Source of the DNA: Pseudomonas fluorescens
GTDB lineage: Bacteria; Pseudomonadota; Gammaproteobacteria; Pseudomonadales; Pseudomonadaceae
NCBI RefSeq assembly: GCF_902497625.1
Contig: NZ_CABVGX010000035.1
Location: 1 to 64,000, forward strand
Length of the DNA stretch: 64,000 nt
Direction of reading: 5' to 3'
The translations under genes and the position numbers were made by a program. Below, piece by piece: positions 37,227-45,529 of this stretch. Numbering within the stretch: position 1 is the stretch's first letter; every line of letters begins with the position of its first letter. Below the pieces are notes generated by a model. It was not told the DNA's origin, did not search any database, and was given only the letters and a program-made list of their open reading frames with translations.

Positions 37227-37903
37227 TGGCCCGTGAACAAGACCACATGCTGCATCGCGGCATCGGGATGACTTCTCAAAGAACCCGTGAACGACTGATC
37301 CAGCGGTTGTACGAGGAAGGCATTTCCAACGCCAAGGTATTGGAAGTGATCCGCCGGACGCCGCGTCATCTGTTCGTCGACGAGGCGCTTGCGCATCGCG
37401 CCTACGAAGATACGGCTTTGCCGATCGGCAATAACCAGACGATTTCCCAGCCTTACATGGTGGCCCGCATGAGCGAGCTGCTACTGGAGGCGGGACCGCT
37501 GGACAAAGTGATGGAAATTGGCACCGGTTCCGGTTATCAGACCGCAATCCTTTCGCAACTGGTGGAGCGGGTGTTTTCGGTAGAGCGCATCAAGGTCTTG
37601 CAGGACCGGGCCAAGGAACGGCTGATCGATCTGAACCTGCGCAACGTGGTGTTTCGCTGGGGAGATGGCTGGGAAGGGTGGCCGGCGCTGGCGCCTTATA
37701 ACGGCATCATCGTGACCGCAGTAGCGACCGACGTGCCGCAGGCATTACTCGATCAACTGGCGCCAGGCGGGCGCCTGGTGATCCCGGTCGGGTCAGGGGA
37801 GGTCCAGCAACTGATGCTGATCATTCGTGAAGAGCACGGTTTTTCCAGGCGCGTACTTGGCTCCGTGCGATTCGTCCCTTTACTGAATGGGCCTCTGGCC
37901 TGA
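37226..37903 (+). CDS. pcm: Protein-L-isoaspartate O-methyltransferase
   Basis: Methylates isoaspartyl residues in damaged proteins for repair, using S-adenosylmethionine. Motif I is MEIGTGSGYQTAILSQL; the active-site region ALPIGNNQTISQPYMVARM precedes it. The ATG at 37226 shares a base with the surE stop and gives 225 residues; the in-frame ATG at 37268 (MTSQRTRERLIQRLYEEG, 211 residues) matches shorter family members and is an alternative. Confidence 0.95.
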   Translation: MAREQDHMLHRGIGMTSQRTRERLIQRLYEEGISNAKVLEVIRRTPRHLFVDEALAHRAYEDTALPIGNNQTISQPYMVARMSELLLEAGPLDKVMEIGTGSGYQTAILSQLVERVFSVERIKVLQDRAKERLIDLNLRNVVFRWGDGWEGWPALAPYNGIIVTAVATDVPQALLDQLAPGGRLVIPVGSGEVQQLMLIIREEHGFSRRVLGSVRFVPLLNGPLA

Positions 37904-38100
37904 GCTTTTGTTGCAACGCGCTGAATTCTCATCGATCAGCTTTGTCTTACAGCGACGTCAGGCAGTTAAACGGATTGTATCGCTGGCGCAAACCTGCGCC
38001 CTGCTCGATTAAAAGTAGAGGCTGCACGGCCCGTTATACTTGCGACACTTCATGCCGAATTTCGGCAAGCCAATTTTAGCCACCACAAAGGGAGCGGCGG

Positions 38101-38958
38101 GTGAGTCTCACAGTCATTGCGCAGCGAATGGGTACAACGAGCTTTCAGCGCCTGGTGACTGGCCTTGTCTTGAGCGCCTTGCTGGTTGGTTGTTCCAGCA
38201 ACAAATCCAGCGATGTGCGCGTTGTTGACCGCAACAAGGCCGCGGCCCAGCGCCCGGCAGTCACCACGGGGCAATACGTGGTTCGACCAAAAGACACCCT
38301 GTTCTCAATTGCTTTCCGTTACGGCTGGGACTACAAAGCCCTGGCGGCAAGAAACAATATCCCGGCGCCTTACACCATCCGTCCGGGTCAGACGATTCGC
38401 TTCGACGGGCGCACCGGTTCAACGCCGACTACAGTGACCAGTTCAACGACTTCAACGCCTTCATCTTCGAGTAAAACCACCGTATTTCGTCGCCCGGCAT
38501 CGGGTGCGAGCGGAGCCACCACGGTGGTTGTACCGTCCGTCGCAAACAAATCCTCTACCGCACCGATGCCTCCCGCCGGGCCAGCCCCGACCGGCTGGGG
38601 ATGGCCTTCTAATGGCATTCTTATTGGAAAATTCTCTTCAAACGGCAGTTTGAATAAAGGAATTGATATCGCCGGAGATTTGGGACAGCCTGTTTTAGCT
38701 GCGTCTGATGGGACGGTGGTATACGCCGGGAGTGGCTTAAGGGGCTACGGCGAGTTAGTCATCATCAAACACAGCGATACCTACGTCAGTGCCTACGGAC
38801 ATAACCGCAGGCTGTTGGTTCGGGAGGGGCAGCAGGTCAAGGTCGGGCAAACAATTGCCGAAATGGGGTCAACGGGTACAGACCGGGTGAAACTGCATTT
38901 TGAGATTCGCCGACAAGGTAAACCTGTAGATCCGCTGCAATTCCTGCCGCGTCGTTGA
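38101..38958 (+). CDS. nlpD: NlpD-type LysM/LytM lipoprotein
   Basis: Outer-membrane lipoprotein thought to activate the amidase AmiC for daughter-cell separation. Signal and lipobox LSALLVGC with lipidated C31, a LysM domain (QYVVRPKDTLFSIAFRYGWDYKALAARNNI, about 58-102), a Ser/Thr-rich linker, then an M23/LytM domain. The zinc-site residues look degenerate: NKGID where active M23 peptidases have HxGxD, and KLHFE in place of HLHFE, as in activator-type LytM proteins. GTG start at 38101 (285 residues); an ATG at 38128 is possible. In other pseudomonads the main rpoS promoter lies inside this gene. Confidence 0.93.
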   Translation: MSLTVIAQRMGTTSFQRLVTGLVLSALLVGCSSNKSSDVRVVDRNKAAAQRPAVTTGQYVVRPKDTLFSIAFRYGWDYKALAARNNIPAPYTIRPGQTIRFDGRTGSTPTTVTSSTTSTPSSSSKTTVFRRPASGASGATTVVVPSVANKSSTAPMPPAGPAPTGWGWPSNGILIGKFSSNGSLNKGIDIAGDLGQPVLAASDGTVVYAGSGLRGYGELVIIKHSDTYVSAYGHNRRLLVREGQQVKVGQTIAEMGSTGTDRVKLHFEIRRQGKPVDPLQFLPRR

Positions 38959-38967
38959 TTGCTTTCC

Positions 38968-38998
38968 AGCCTGTTCCGTCGCGTAGAGGGGACAGGCT
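38968..38998 (+). promoter_or_regulatory. Stem-loop in the rpoS 5' leader
   Basis: AGCCTGTTCC pairs with GGGACAGGCT (one mismatch) across an 11-base loop in the 105-base nlpD-rpoS gap. There is no T run. If rpoS is transcribed from within nlpD, this hairpin lies in the leader; a role in rpoS translation control is only inference. Confidence 0.45.
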
Positions 38999-39063
38999 CC
39001 AGCGTTGCCAAGGATAAAGGCGTCGCTTGAGCTTGAGGTCGAACTCACCAAAGGACTATAACA

Positions 39064-40071
39064 ATGGCTCTCAGTAAAGAAGTGCCGGAGTTTGACATCG
39101 ACGATGAGGTTCTCCTGATGGAGACCGGTATCGGTACGGATTCGATGTCGAATGATGAAGGGGCTGCTCCACCTTCCGTTCGCGCCAAATCCAAAAACTC
39201 CACGTCGTTGAAACAACACAAATACATTGATTACACACGTGCGCTCGACGCTACGCAGTTGTATCTCAATGAAATCGGCTTTTCCCCGCTGCTGTCCCCC
39301 GAAGAAGAAGTTCACTTTGCGCGTTTGTCGCAAAGTGGTGATCCGGCCGGGCGCAAACGCATGATTGAAAGCAACCTGCGGCTGGTGGTGAAAATCGCCA
39401 GGCGCTATGTCAATCGCGGACTGTCGCTGCTGGATCTGATCGAGGAAGGGAACCTCGGACTGATTCGGGCGGTGGAAAAATTCGATCCTGAACGTGGGTT
39501 CCGTTTCTCGACTTACGCGACATGGTGGATTCGTCAGACCATCGAGCGCGCGATCATGAATCAGACCCGGACGATCCGGTTGCCGATCCATGTGGTCAAG
39601 GAGCTCAACGTGTACCTGCGCGCCGCGCGCGAGCTCACACAGAAGCTGGATCACGAACCTTCACCGGAAGAAATCGCCAACCTGCTGGAAAAACCGGTAG
39701 CCGAGGTCAAGCGCATGCTCGGCCTGAATGAGCGGGTTTCTTCAGTCGACGTCTCGCTGGGGCCGGATTCGGATAAAACCCTGCTGGACACCCTCACTGA
39801 TGATCGTCCGACCGATCCATGTGAGCTGCTGCAGGACGACGACCTGTCGCAGAGCATCGATCAATGGCTTTCGGAGCTGACCGACAAGCAACGCGAGGTG
39901 GTGGTGCGCCGCTTCGGCCTGCGCGGGCACGAGAGCAGCACGCTTGAGGATGTGGGCCTGGAAATCGGCCTGACCCGTGAGCGGGTCAGACAGATCCAGG
40001 TTGAGGGGCTTAAACGTCTTCGGGAAATTCTCGAGAAGAATGGCCTGTCGAGCGAGTCATTGTTCCAGTAA
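39064..40071 (+). CDS. rpoS: RNA polymerase sigma factor RpoS
   Basis: Stationary-phase and general stress sigma factor, sigma70 family without region 1.1; 335 residues. Region 1.2 TQLYLNEIGFSPLLSPEEE, region 2 with DLIEEGNLGLIRAVEKFDP and FSTYATWWIRQTIERAI, region 3, and region 4 with the helix-turn-helix TLEDVGLEIGLTRERVRQIQ. The start MALSKEVPEFDIDDEVLLMETGIG is typical of Pseudomonas RpoS; AAAGGAC is the ribosome binding site. It is followed by a strong terminator and then rsmZ. Confidence 0.98.
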   Translation: MALSKEVPEFDIDDEVLLMETGIGTDSMSNDEGAAPPSVRAKSKNSTSLKQHKYIDYTRALDATQLYLNEIGFSPLLSPEEEVHFARLSQSGDPAGRKRMIESNLRLVVKIARRYVNRGLSLLDLIEEGNLGLIRAVEKFDPERGFRFSTYATWWIRQTIERAIMNQTRTIRLPIHVVKELNVYLRAARELTQKLDHEPSPEEIANLLEKPVAEVKRMLGLNERVSSVDVSLGPDSDKTLLDTLTDDRPTDPCELLQDDDLSQSIDQWLSELTDKQREVVVRRFGLRGHESSTLEDVGLEIGLTRERVRQIQVEGLKRLREILEKNGLSSESLFQ

Positions 40072-40089
40072 GAACACGCGCCAAACAAC

Positions 40090-40120
40090 AAAAAGCCCCG
40101 ACTGGTTCGGGGCTTTTTGT
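40090..40120 (+). terminator. Intrinsic terminator of rpoS
   Basis: Stem AAAAAGCCCCGA / TCGGGGCTTTTT with a short CTGGT loop, immediately downstream of rpoS, followed by GTTG. Confidence 0.9.
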
Positions 40121-40166
40121 TGCCGGAAATAGCACCGAGTGAACTTTGTCATTTGGAGTCTGAAGA

Positions 40167-40184
40167 TGTAAGCCTCAGCCTACT
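40167..40184 (+). promoter_or_regulatory. GacA-type upstream activating box for rsmZ
   Basis: TGTAAG-N6-CCTACT matches the consensus TGTAAG-N6-CTTACA at 10 of 12 defined bases. A second TGTAAG half-site lies at 40189-40194. It is centred about 185 bases before the rsmZ start, a distance like that I recall for GacA boxes of rsmZ genes. The A/T-richer DNA between box and promoter (40190-40290) is where H-NS-like MvaT proteins bind in P. aeruginosa; that is inference here. Confidence 0.75.
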
Positions 40185-40323
40185 CTTGTGTAAGTGTTCG
40201 CTATTTCTCCACATCGGAGCACTGCTATTTACCCTCGGCGAATTAGTTCAACCTTCTGATTACACTCTATATTTTCGTGCGGACCCGATTTCATGGACTG
40301 CCTGCTGCAGTCTTCGTGATCGA

Positions 40324-40351
40324 TTGCTCTTGCCTGAAAACCCACTAGTAT
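40324..40351 (+). promoter_or_regulatory. rsmZ core promoter
   Basis: TTGCTC (40324-40329), 16-base spacer, TAGTAT (40346-40351); the expected transcript start is at 40360, eight bases after the -10. Confidence 0.6.
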
Positions 40352-40359
40352 CCGGGGTG

Positions 40360-40487
40360 TGTCGACGGACAGACACAACCTTCAGGGATGAGGGATAAGG
40401 ACATGGCAGGAAGCGATTCATCAGGAGGATGAAAAGGAACACAGGGATAGGGAAAAATGTGGGCGGGTCAAACCGCCCCTTTTTTTG
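40360..40487 (+). ncRNA. rsmZ: Small regulatory RNA RsmZ
   Basis: About 127 nucleotides, recognised from its 5' end TGTCGACGGACAGACACA, the inner block CAGGAAGCGATTCATCAGGA and the GGGATAGGGAAAAA before the terminator, which match my memory of rsmZ of P. fluorescens. It holds ten GGA triplets, the binding sites for RsmA/RsmE (CsrA family) proteins, several in hairpin loops. The terminator is GGGCGG-GTCAAA-CCGCCC followed by seven T residues. In the Gac/Rsm cascade GacA induces it and it titrates Rsm repressors, derepressing secondary metabolism and exoproducts. The location between rpoS and fdxA is the same as in P. aeruginosa. Confidence 0.93.
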
Positions 40488-40499
40488 TCTGCAGAAAAG

Positions 40500-40526
40500 T
40501 AAAAAGGCCCGCAAGGGGCCTTTTTG
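40500..40526 (-). terminator. Intrinsic terminator of fdxA (bidirectional)
   Basis: AAAAAGGCCC / GGGCCTTTTT stem with GCAAG loop. On the minus strand it follows the fdxA stop by about 15 bases. Confidence 0.85.
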
Positions 40527-40540
40527 GAACGCGGGGAAGA

Positions 40541-40864
40541 TCAGCGTTCGAGGTGCTCGAGCTTGCCGGGTTTACCGTCCCAGGCGGCGGACTCAGGCAA
40601 CGGGTCTTTACGTTCAGTAATGTTCGGCCAGATTTCAGCCAGCTCGACGTTCAACTGAATGAAATTCTCCATACCGGCAGGCACTTCATCTTCCGAGAAG
40701 ATAGCCACGGCAGGGCATTCCGGTTCGCACAGTGCGCAGTCGATGCACTCATCCGGGTGAATCACCAGGAAGTTCGGGCCTTCGTAAAAGCAGTCCACCG
40801 GACAGACTTCTACGCAGTCGGTGTACTTGCACTTGATGCAGTTGTCGGTGACGACGAAGGTCAT
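40541..40864 (-). CDS. fdxA: Seven-iron ferredoxin FdxA
   Basis: Small electron carrier with a [3Fe-4S] and a [4Fe-4S] cluster, 107 residues. Cysteines are in NCIKCKYTDCVEVCPVDC and CIDCALCEPECPAVAI, the Azotobacter vinelandii FdI-type pattern. The start is the ATG at 40864 (MTFVVTDNCIKCKYTDC); the frame remains open upstream but that would include the palindromic leader. Leftward, between mutS and rsmZ. Confidence 0.96.
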   Translation of the reverse strand: MTFVVTDNCIKCKYTDCVEVCPVDCFYEGPNFLVIHPDECIDCALCEPECPAVAIFSEDEVPAGMENFIQLNVELAEIWPNITERKDPLPESAAWDGKPGKLEHLER

Positions 40865-40920
40865 TTCTAATTCTCTCCTCAGGCGGCTGCAGCGGAGCCC
40901 CTTCACGTTGGGGTCGCCGG

Positions 40921-40971
40921 GTTTGGGAGCGATAGTCTGCAAGCCAGGCTGTAGCTTGCAGCATCCCAAAC
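40921..40971. repeat. Nested inverted repeat in the fdxA leader
   Basis: Outer stem GTTTGGGA (40921-40928) / TCCCAAAC (40964-40971) encloses an inner stem CTGCAAGC (40937-40944) / GCTTGCAG (40954-40961). It lies in the 141-base gap between mutS and fdxA, upstream of fdxA. The inner stem is the repeat unit also found at 33987 and 54166. Confidence 0.75.
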
Positions 40972-41005
40972 CGCGCGAGATTCTAACAGCTTGCAGGCAA
41001 GTGCG

Positions 41006-43588
41006 TTAGATCCGTGTCTTCAGTGTATAGAGCATTTCCAGCGCGCGGCGCGGCGTCATGTCATCCAGGTCGAGTCTGGCCAGGTCATCCAGCACCGGAT
41101 GGGGCAGGCTGGCAAACATGTCGCTCTGCTGCGGCGCGGCCGGTTTGCCTTTGACTGGCTTTGGCACGTCATGTGGCAGCGCCGTAGCTTCCAGCCGACC
41201 GAGGTGCTCTCGGGCACGCACGATCACTTCGCTGGGTACGCCGGCCAGTTGCGCAACCGCCAAGCCATAACTCTGGCTGGCCGGTCCCGGCAATACGTGG
41301 TGAAGGAAGACAATGCGCTCGTTGTGCTCCGTAGCGTTGAGGTGCACGTTGGCCACCAACGGCTGGGCTTCCGGCAATACCGTCAGCTCGAAATAATGGG
41401 TGGCGAACAACGTATAGGCGCGTAGATGCGCCAGCCGCTCCGCCGCTGCCCATGCCAGGGACAGACCGTCGAATGTGCTGGTACCGCGCCCGACCTCGTC
41501 CATCAACACCAGACTGCGCTCGGTAGCATTGTGCAGGATGTTCGCGGTTTCGCTCATCTCGACCATGAACGTCGAGCGCCCGCCCGCCAGATCGTCACTG
41601 GAGCCGATCCGGGTGAAAATCCGGTCGACCAGCGACAGTTCGCAACTCGCCGCCGGCACGAAGCTGCCGATGTGCGCGAGCAGCACGATCAACGCGGTCT
41701 GCCGCATATAGGTGGATTTACCGCCCATGTTAGGTCCGGTAATGATCAGCATTCGGGTGTTGTCGTCGAGGCTCAGATCATTAGCCACGAACGGTGTGGT
41801 CAGCACTTGCTCGACCACCGGGTGGCGACCCTGGCTGATGCGCATGCACGGTTCATCGACAAAGCGTGGGCAGTTCAGGTCGAGGTTCAGTGCGCGCTCG
41901 GCGAGGTTACTCAAAACATCCAGTTCGGCAAGTGCAGCCGCGGTGTCCTGTAGCGGAGGCAACTGGGCGATCAGGTCTTCGAGGAGCGCCTCATAGAGCA
42001 TTTTTTCGCGGGCCAGTGCCCGGCTTTTCGCCGACAGGGCCTTGTCTTCGAACGCTTTCAGCTCCGGCGTAATGAAACGCTCGGCACCTTTAAGCGTTTG
42101 CCGACGGATGTAATCGGCCGGCGCCGATTCGGCCTGTTTGCTCGGTAGCTCGATGAAGTAACCGTGAATGCGGTTGTAACCGACTTTCAAATGCGACAGG
42201 CCGGTGCGTGCCTTCTCGCGCGCTTCCAGGTCGATGAGGAATTGCCCGGCGTTTTCGCTCAACGATTGCAGATCATCGAGTTCGCTGTCGTAACCGGTTT
42301 TCAACACGCCGCCATCGCGGATCACCGCTGGCGGGTTGTCGATGATGGCTTTTGCCAGCAGTGCTGCCAGTTCCGGATAGGTGCTGGTGGTCGCTGCCAG
42401 TTGAATGATGTGCGGCGCTTCCAGCTCGGTCATTGCCTGTTGCAACTCGGGCAGTGCGCCCAGGGCATCGCGTAGCCTTGCCAGGTCACGGGGGCGGGCA
42501 TTGCGCAGACCAATCCGCGCCAGAATCCGCTCGATGTCGCCGATTTCCTTGAGCTGCGGTTGCAGTTTTTCGAACCGATAGCGGTCGAGCAGGCAGGTGA
42601 TCGACGTCTGTCGTGCCAGCAGCACCGTCAGATCCCGCAGTGGCCGGTTCAGCCAGCGCGTCAACAAGCGGCTGCCCATGGCGGTCTGGCAGCGATCGAC
42701 CACCGATTGCAAGGTGTTGTCGCGGCCACCGGCGAGGTTGGTGTCCAGCTCCAGGTTGCGACGACTCGCACCGTCCAGAACTACGGTGTCGTCCAGGCGC
42801 TCATGGCGCAGACTGCGCAAATGCGGCAGGGCGGTGCGCTGGGTTTCCTTGGCGTAACTGAGCAGGCAACCGGCTGCACCGATGGCCAGCGTCAGATTCT
42901 CGCAGCCGAAACCTTTGAGGTCCTGAGTCGAGAATTGCTGGCAGAGACTTTTCAATGCCGAGTCGCGCTCGAAATCCCACGGCGCACGACGCCGAACCCC
43001 ACGGCGTTTCTCCGCGGGAAGATCTTTTGGCCAGTCATCCGGGATCATGAGCTCCACCGGATTGACCCGCTCCAGTTCCGCCAGCAGGTTTTCCCAGCCC
43101 TTGATCTCCAGCACCGTGAAGTTGCCACTGGTGATGTCCAGCACCGCAAGACCGAACAGGCGCTCATCACCCAGGACCGCCGCAATCAGGTTGTCGCGGC
43201 GTTCGTCGAGCAATGCCTCGTCACTGACCGTACCCGGGGTGATGATCCGTACCACCTGACGATCGACCGGCCCCTTACTGGTCGCCGGATCGCCGACCTG
43301 TTCGCAGATCACCACCGACTCGCCGAGCTTGACCAGTTTCGCCAGATAACCTTCCGCTGCGTGGTAAGGAATCCCACACATCGGAATCGCCTGACCGGCA
43401 GATTGCCCACGGGCGGTCAGGGTGATGTCGAGCAACTTGGCGGCTTTCTTCGCATCTTCGTAGAAGATCTCGTAGAAGTCGCCCATGCGATAGAACATGA
43501 GCTGGTCGGGGTGCTGGTTCTTCAGGCGCCAATATTGCTGCATCATTGGCGTGTGAGAGGACAGGTCGGAGGAGAGTGCTTTATTCAT
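41006..43588 (-). CDS. mutS: DNA mismatch repair protein MutS
   Basis: Recognises mismatches and short loops and starts mismatch repair with MutL. 860 residues: mismatch-binding F38-x-E40 in MFYRMGDFYEIF, connector and lever domains, and the ABC-type ATPase with Walker A GPNMGGKSTYMRQ near residue 618, the DEVGRGTSTFDG Walker B/signature region, and the C-terminal helix-turn-helix and dimerisation part. Normal length and no visible defect, so there is no sign here of a mutator strain. Confidence 0.97.
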   Translation of the reverse strand: MNKALSSDLSSHTPMMQQYWRLKNQHPDQLMFYRMGDFYEIFYEDAKKAAKLLDITLTARGQSAGQAIPMCGIPYHAAEGYLAKLVKLGESVVICEQVGDPATSKGPVDRQVVRIITPGTVSDEALLDERRDNLIAAVLGDERLFGLAVLDITSGNFTVLEIKGWENLLAELERVNPVELMIPDDWPKDLPAEKRRGVRRRAPWDFERDSALKSLCQQFSTQDLKGFGCENLTLAIGAAGCLLSYAKETQRTALPHLRSLRHERLDDTVVLDGASRRNLELDTNLAGGRDNTLQSVVDRCQTAMGSRLLTRWLNRPLRDLTVLLARQTSITCLLDRYRFEKLQPQLKEIGDIERILARIGLRNARPRDLARLRDALGALPELQQAMTELEAPHIIQLAATTSTYPELAALLAKAIIDNPPAVIRDGGVLKTGYDSELDDLQSLSENAGQFLIDLEAREKARTGLSHLKVGYNRIHGYFIELPSKQAESAPADYIRRQTLKGAERFITPELKAFEDKALSAKSRALAREKMLYEALLEDLIAQLPPLQDTAAALAELDVLSNLAERALNLDLNCPRFVDEPCMRISQGRHPVVEQVLTTPFVANDLSLDDNTRMLIITGPNMGGKSTYMRQTALIVLLAHIGSFVPAASCELSLVDRIFTRIGSSDDLAGGRSTFMVEMSETANILHNATERSLVLMDEVGRGTSTFDGLSLAWAAAERLAHLRAYTLFATHYFELTVLPEAQPLVANVHLNATEHNERIVFLHHVLPGPASQSYGLAVAQLAGVPSEVIVRAREHLGRLEATALPHDVPKPVKGKPAAPQQSDMFASLPHPVLDDLARLDLDDMTPRRALEMLYTLKTRI

Positions 43589-43688
43589 CGGGTATCAGGC
43601 AATTCGTTGAAAGGTGTAGGGCAAAGGAGGGACGTTGGCCCGGCTTTTCCGCGATGGGCGCAAGGTTACCATGGGCAGTCGAAGTGAC

Positions 43689-43723
43689 GCAGGCATCAAA
43701 GCCTGCCAAGCGCAAAGGCTTGG
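43689..43723. other. Two tandem stem-loops upstream of pncC
   Basis: GCAGGC-ATCAAA-GCCTGC (43689-43706) directly followed by CCAAGC-GCAAAG-GCTTGG (43706-43723). They lie in the 290-base gap between the divergent mutS and pncC genes, which otherwise shows no credible gene. Function unknown. Confidence 0.5.
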
Positions 43724-43878
43724 CTGAAGTAAGACGTGATGATGCGGCTGGTCGGTCAGAATTCCCGGTTTCTGCGCTTCGTGCACTCTGCGTTTTCCCG
43801 CTAACATTTTGATCGACCCTGTGCCTTGCAAGCGCGATTTGCTCGTGTACGGTAGATCGCATTCCGCACGCTCTGGAG

Positions 43879-44385
43879 ATGACCGTGAAAGAAATCACTC
43901 AGCTCGCCGCTGAACTTGGCAGACGCCTGCAGGTTCTCAATGCTCATGTCACCGCAGCGGAGTCCTGTACCGGGGGCGGAATCTCGGAGGCGATTACCCG
44001 CATCCCGGGGAGCTCGGCGTGGTTTGAGGCTGGCTATGTCACCTATTCCAATCGGCAGAAAACCGAGCAATTGCAGGTCCCGCCCGAATTGTTTGCGACG
44101 GTGGGAGCGGTCAGTTGCGAGGTGGTAGAGGCCATGGTTCGAGGCGCCCAGGAGAAAAGCCGTGCACATTTCGCCGTTGCCGTCAGCGGTGTCGCCGGCC
44201 CGGATGGAGGCTCGCCGAACAAACCGGTGGGCACCGTATGGCTGGCCTGGGGCGTGGGCGAGCGGGTATTCAGCGAGGTTCAGCATTTCCCCGGTAACCG
44301 TGACGAAGTTCGCCGACAAACGGTGAAGGCCGCGCTAGAGGGGCTGCTGCGGCACGCGGCGGGAGAAATCTCAAATCAGGGGTAG
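43879..44385 (+). CDS. pncC: Nicotinamide-nucleotide amidase (CinA C-terminal domain family)
   Basis: Deamidates nicotinamide mononucleotide to nicotinic acid mononucleotide in pyridine nucleotide recycling. 168 residues, a stand-alone CinA C-terminal domain without the N-terminal MoCF-like part. Catalytic Ser S29 is in AAESCTGGGISEAIT; GSSAWFEAGYVTYSNRQK and AVSGVAGPDGGSPNKPVGTVW complete the site. It stands immediately upstream of recA, the conserved pncC-recA-recX order. Confidence 0.93.
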   Translation: MTVKEITQLAAELGRRLQVLNAHVTAAESCTGGGISEAITRIPGSSAWFEAGYVTYSNRQKTEQLQVPPELFATVGAVSCEVVEAMVRGAQEKSRAHFAVAVSGVAGPDGGSPNKPVGTVWLAWGVGERVFSEVQHFPGNRDEVRRQTVKAALEGLLRHAAGEISNQG

Positions 44386-44410
44386 GCGATCTTGAAGTGC
44401 TGTGGAATAA

Positions 44411-44430
44411 TACTGTCTACTTATACAGGT
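44411..44430 (+). promoter_or_regulatory. LexA (SOS) box upstream of recA
   Basis: TACTGTCTACTTATACAGGT contains CTG-N10-CAG (44413-44428), with an A/T-rich centre, 39 bases before the recA start codon. It matches the gammaproteobacterial LexA consensus well. The exact -10/-35 of recA is unclear; TTGAAG at 44392 is a possible -35. Confidence 0.88.
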
Positions 44431-44468
44431 GTTGGCCGTCAGGCCTTATTGATTACGTGAGGACTTTA

Positions 44469-45521
44469 ATGGACGACAACAAGAAGAAAGCCTTGGCTGC
44501 GGCCCTGGGTCAGATCGAACGTCAATTCGGCAAGGGTGCCGTAATGCGTATGGGCGATCAGGACCGTCAGGCGATCCCATCCATTTCTACTGGCTCTCTG
44601 GGTCTGGACATTGCGCTGGGCATTGGCGGCCTCCCAAAAGGCCGTATCGTTGAAATCTACGGTCCAGAATCCTCCGGTAAAACCACACTGACATTGTCCG
44701 TGATTGCCCAGGCTCAAAAAGCCGGCGCGACCTGCGCATTCGTCGATGCTGAACACGCCCTCGACCCGGAATACGCTCTCAAGCTTGGCGTCAACGTTGA
44801 TGACTTGCTGGTTTCTCAGCCCGACACTGGCGAGCAAGCCTTGGAAATCACCGACATGCTGGTGCGTTCCAACGCGGTTGACGTGATCATTGTCGACTCC
44901 GTAGCAGCGCTGGTGCCAAAGGCTGAAATCGAAGGCGAAATGGGTGACATGCACGTGGGCCTGCAGGCTCGTCTGATGTCTCAGGCGCTGCGTAAAATCA
45001 CCGGTAACATCAAGAACGCCAACTGCCTGGTTATTTTCATCAACCAGATCCGTATGAAAATCGGCGTGATGTTTGGCAGCCCTGAAACCACCACCGGTGG
45101 TAACGCGCTGAAGTTCTATGCATCGGTTCGTCTGGATATTCGCCGTACTGGCGCGGTGAAAGAAGGTGACGAAGTTGTCGGTAGCGAAACCCGCGTCAAG
45201 GTTGTAAAGAACAAGGTCGCTTCGCCGTTCCGTCAGGCAGAATTCCAGATTCTTTATGGCAAGGGCATCTACCTCAATGGCGAGATGATCGACCTTGGGG
45301 TTCTGCATGGTTTCGTCGAGAAGTCCGGTGCCTGGTATGCCTATGAAGGCACCAAGATCGGTCAGGGCAAGGCCAATTCGGCCAAGTTCCTGGCAGACAA
45401 TCCGGAAATCGCCACCAAGCTTGAGAAGCAGTTGCGCGACAAGCTTCTGACACCTGCGCCGGACGTTAAAGCCTCGGCAGACCGAGTCAAAGCAGATGAT
45501 CTGGTTGATGTGGATGTCTGA
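44469..45521 (+). CDS. recA: Recombinase RecA
   Basis: Catalyses homologous strand exchange and acts as co-protease for LexA cleavage. 350 residues with Walker A GPESSGKT at 65-72, the VDAEHALDPEYA segment, the L1/L2 DNA-binding loops and an acidic C-terminus. The start is the ATG at 44469 (MDDNKKKALAAALGQIERQFG), preceded by GAGGAC; the frame is open upstream but would run through the LexA box. recX follows after eight bases. Confidence 0.99.
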   Translation: MDDNKKKALAAALGQIERQFGKGAVMRMGDQDRQAIPSISTGSLGLDIALGIGGLPKGRIVEIYGPESSGKTTLTLSVIAQAQKAGATCAFVDAEHALDPEYALKLGVNVDDLLVSQPDTGEQALEITDMLVRSNAVDVIIVDSVAALVPKAEIEGEMGDMHVGLQARLMSQALRKITGNIKNANCLVIFINQIRMKIGVMFGSPETTTGGNALKFYASVRLDIRRTGAVKEGDEVVGSETRVKVVKNKVASPFRQAEFQILYGKGIYLNGEMIDLGVLHGFVEKSGAWYAYEGTKIGQGKANSAKFLADNPEIATKLEKQLRDKLLTPAPDVKASADRVKADDLVDVDV

Positions 45522-45529
45522 TTGATCCG

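Noticed and set aside
41006..43588. Possible mutator defect in mutS
   Set aside because: The gene is full length with intact mismatch-binding and ATPase motifs.
43546..43898. Short frames in the mutS-pncC gap
   Set aside because: No good ribosome binding site or family similarity; low-complexity composition.
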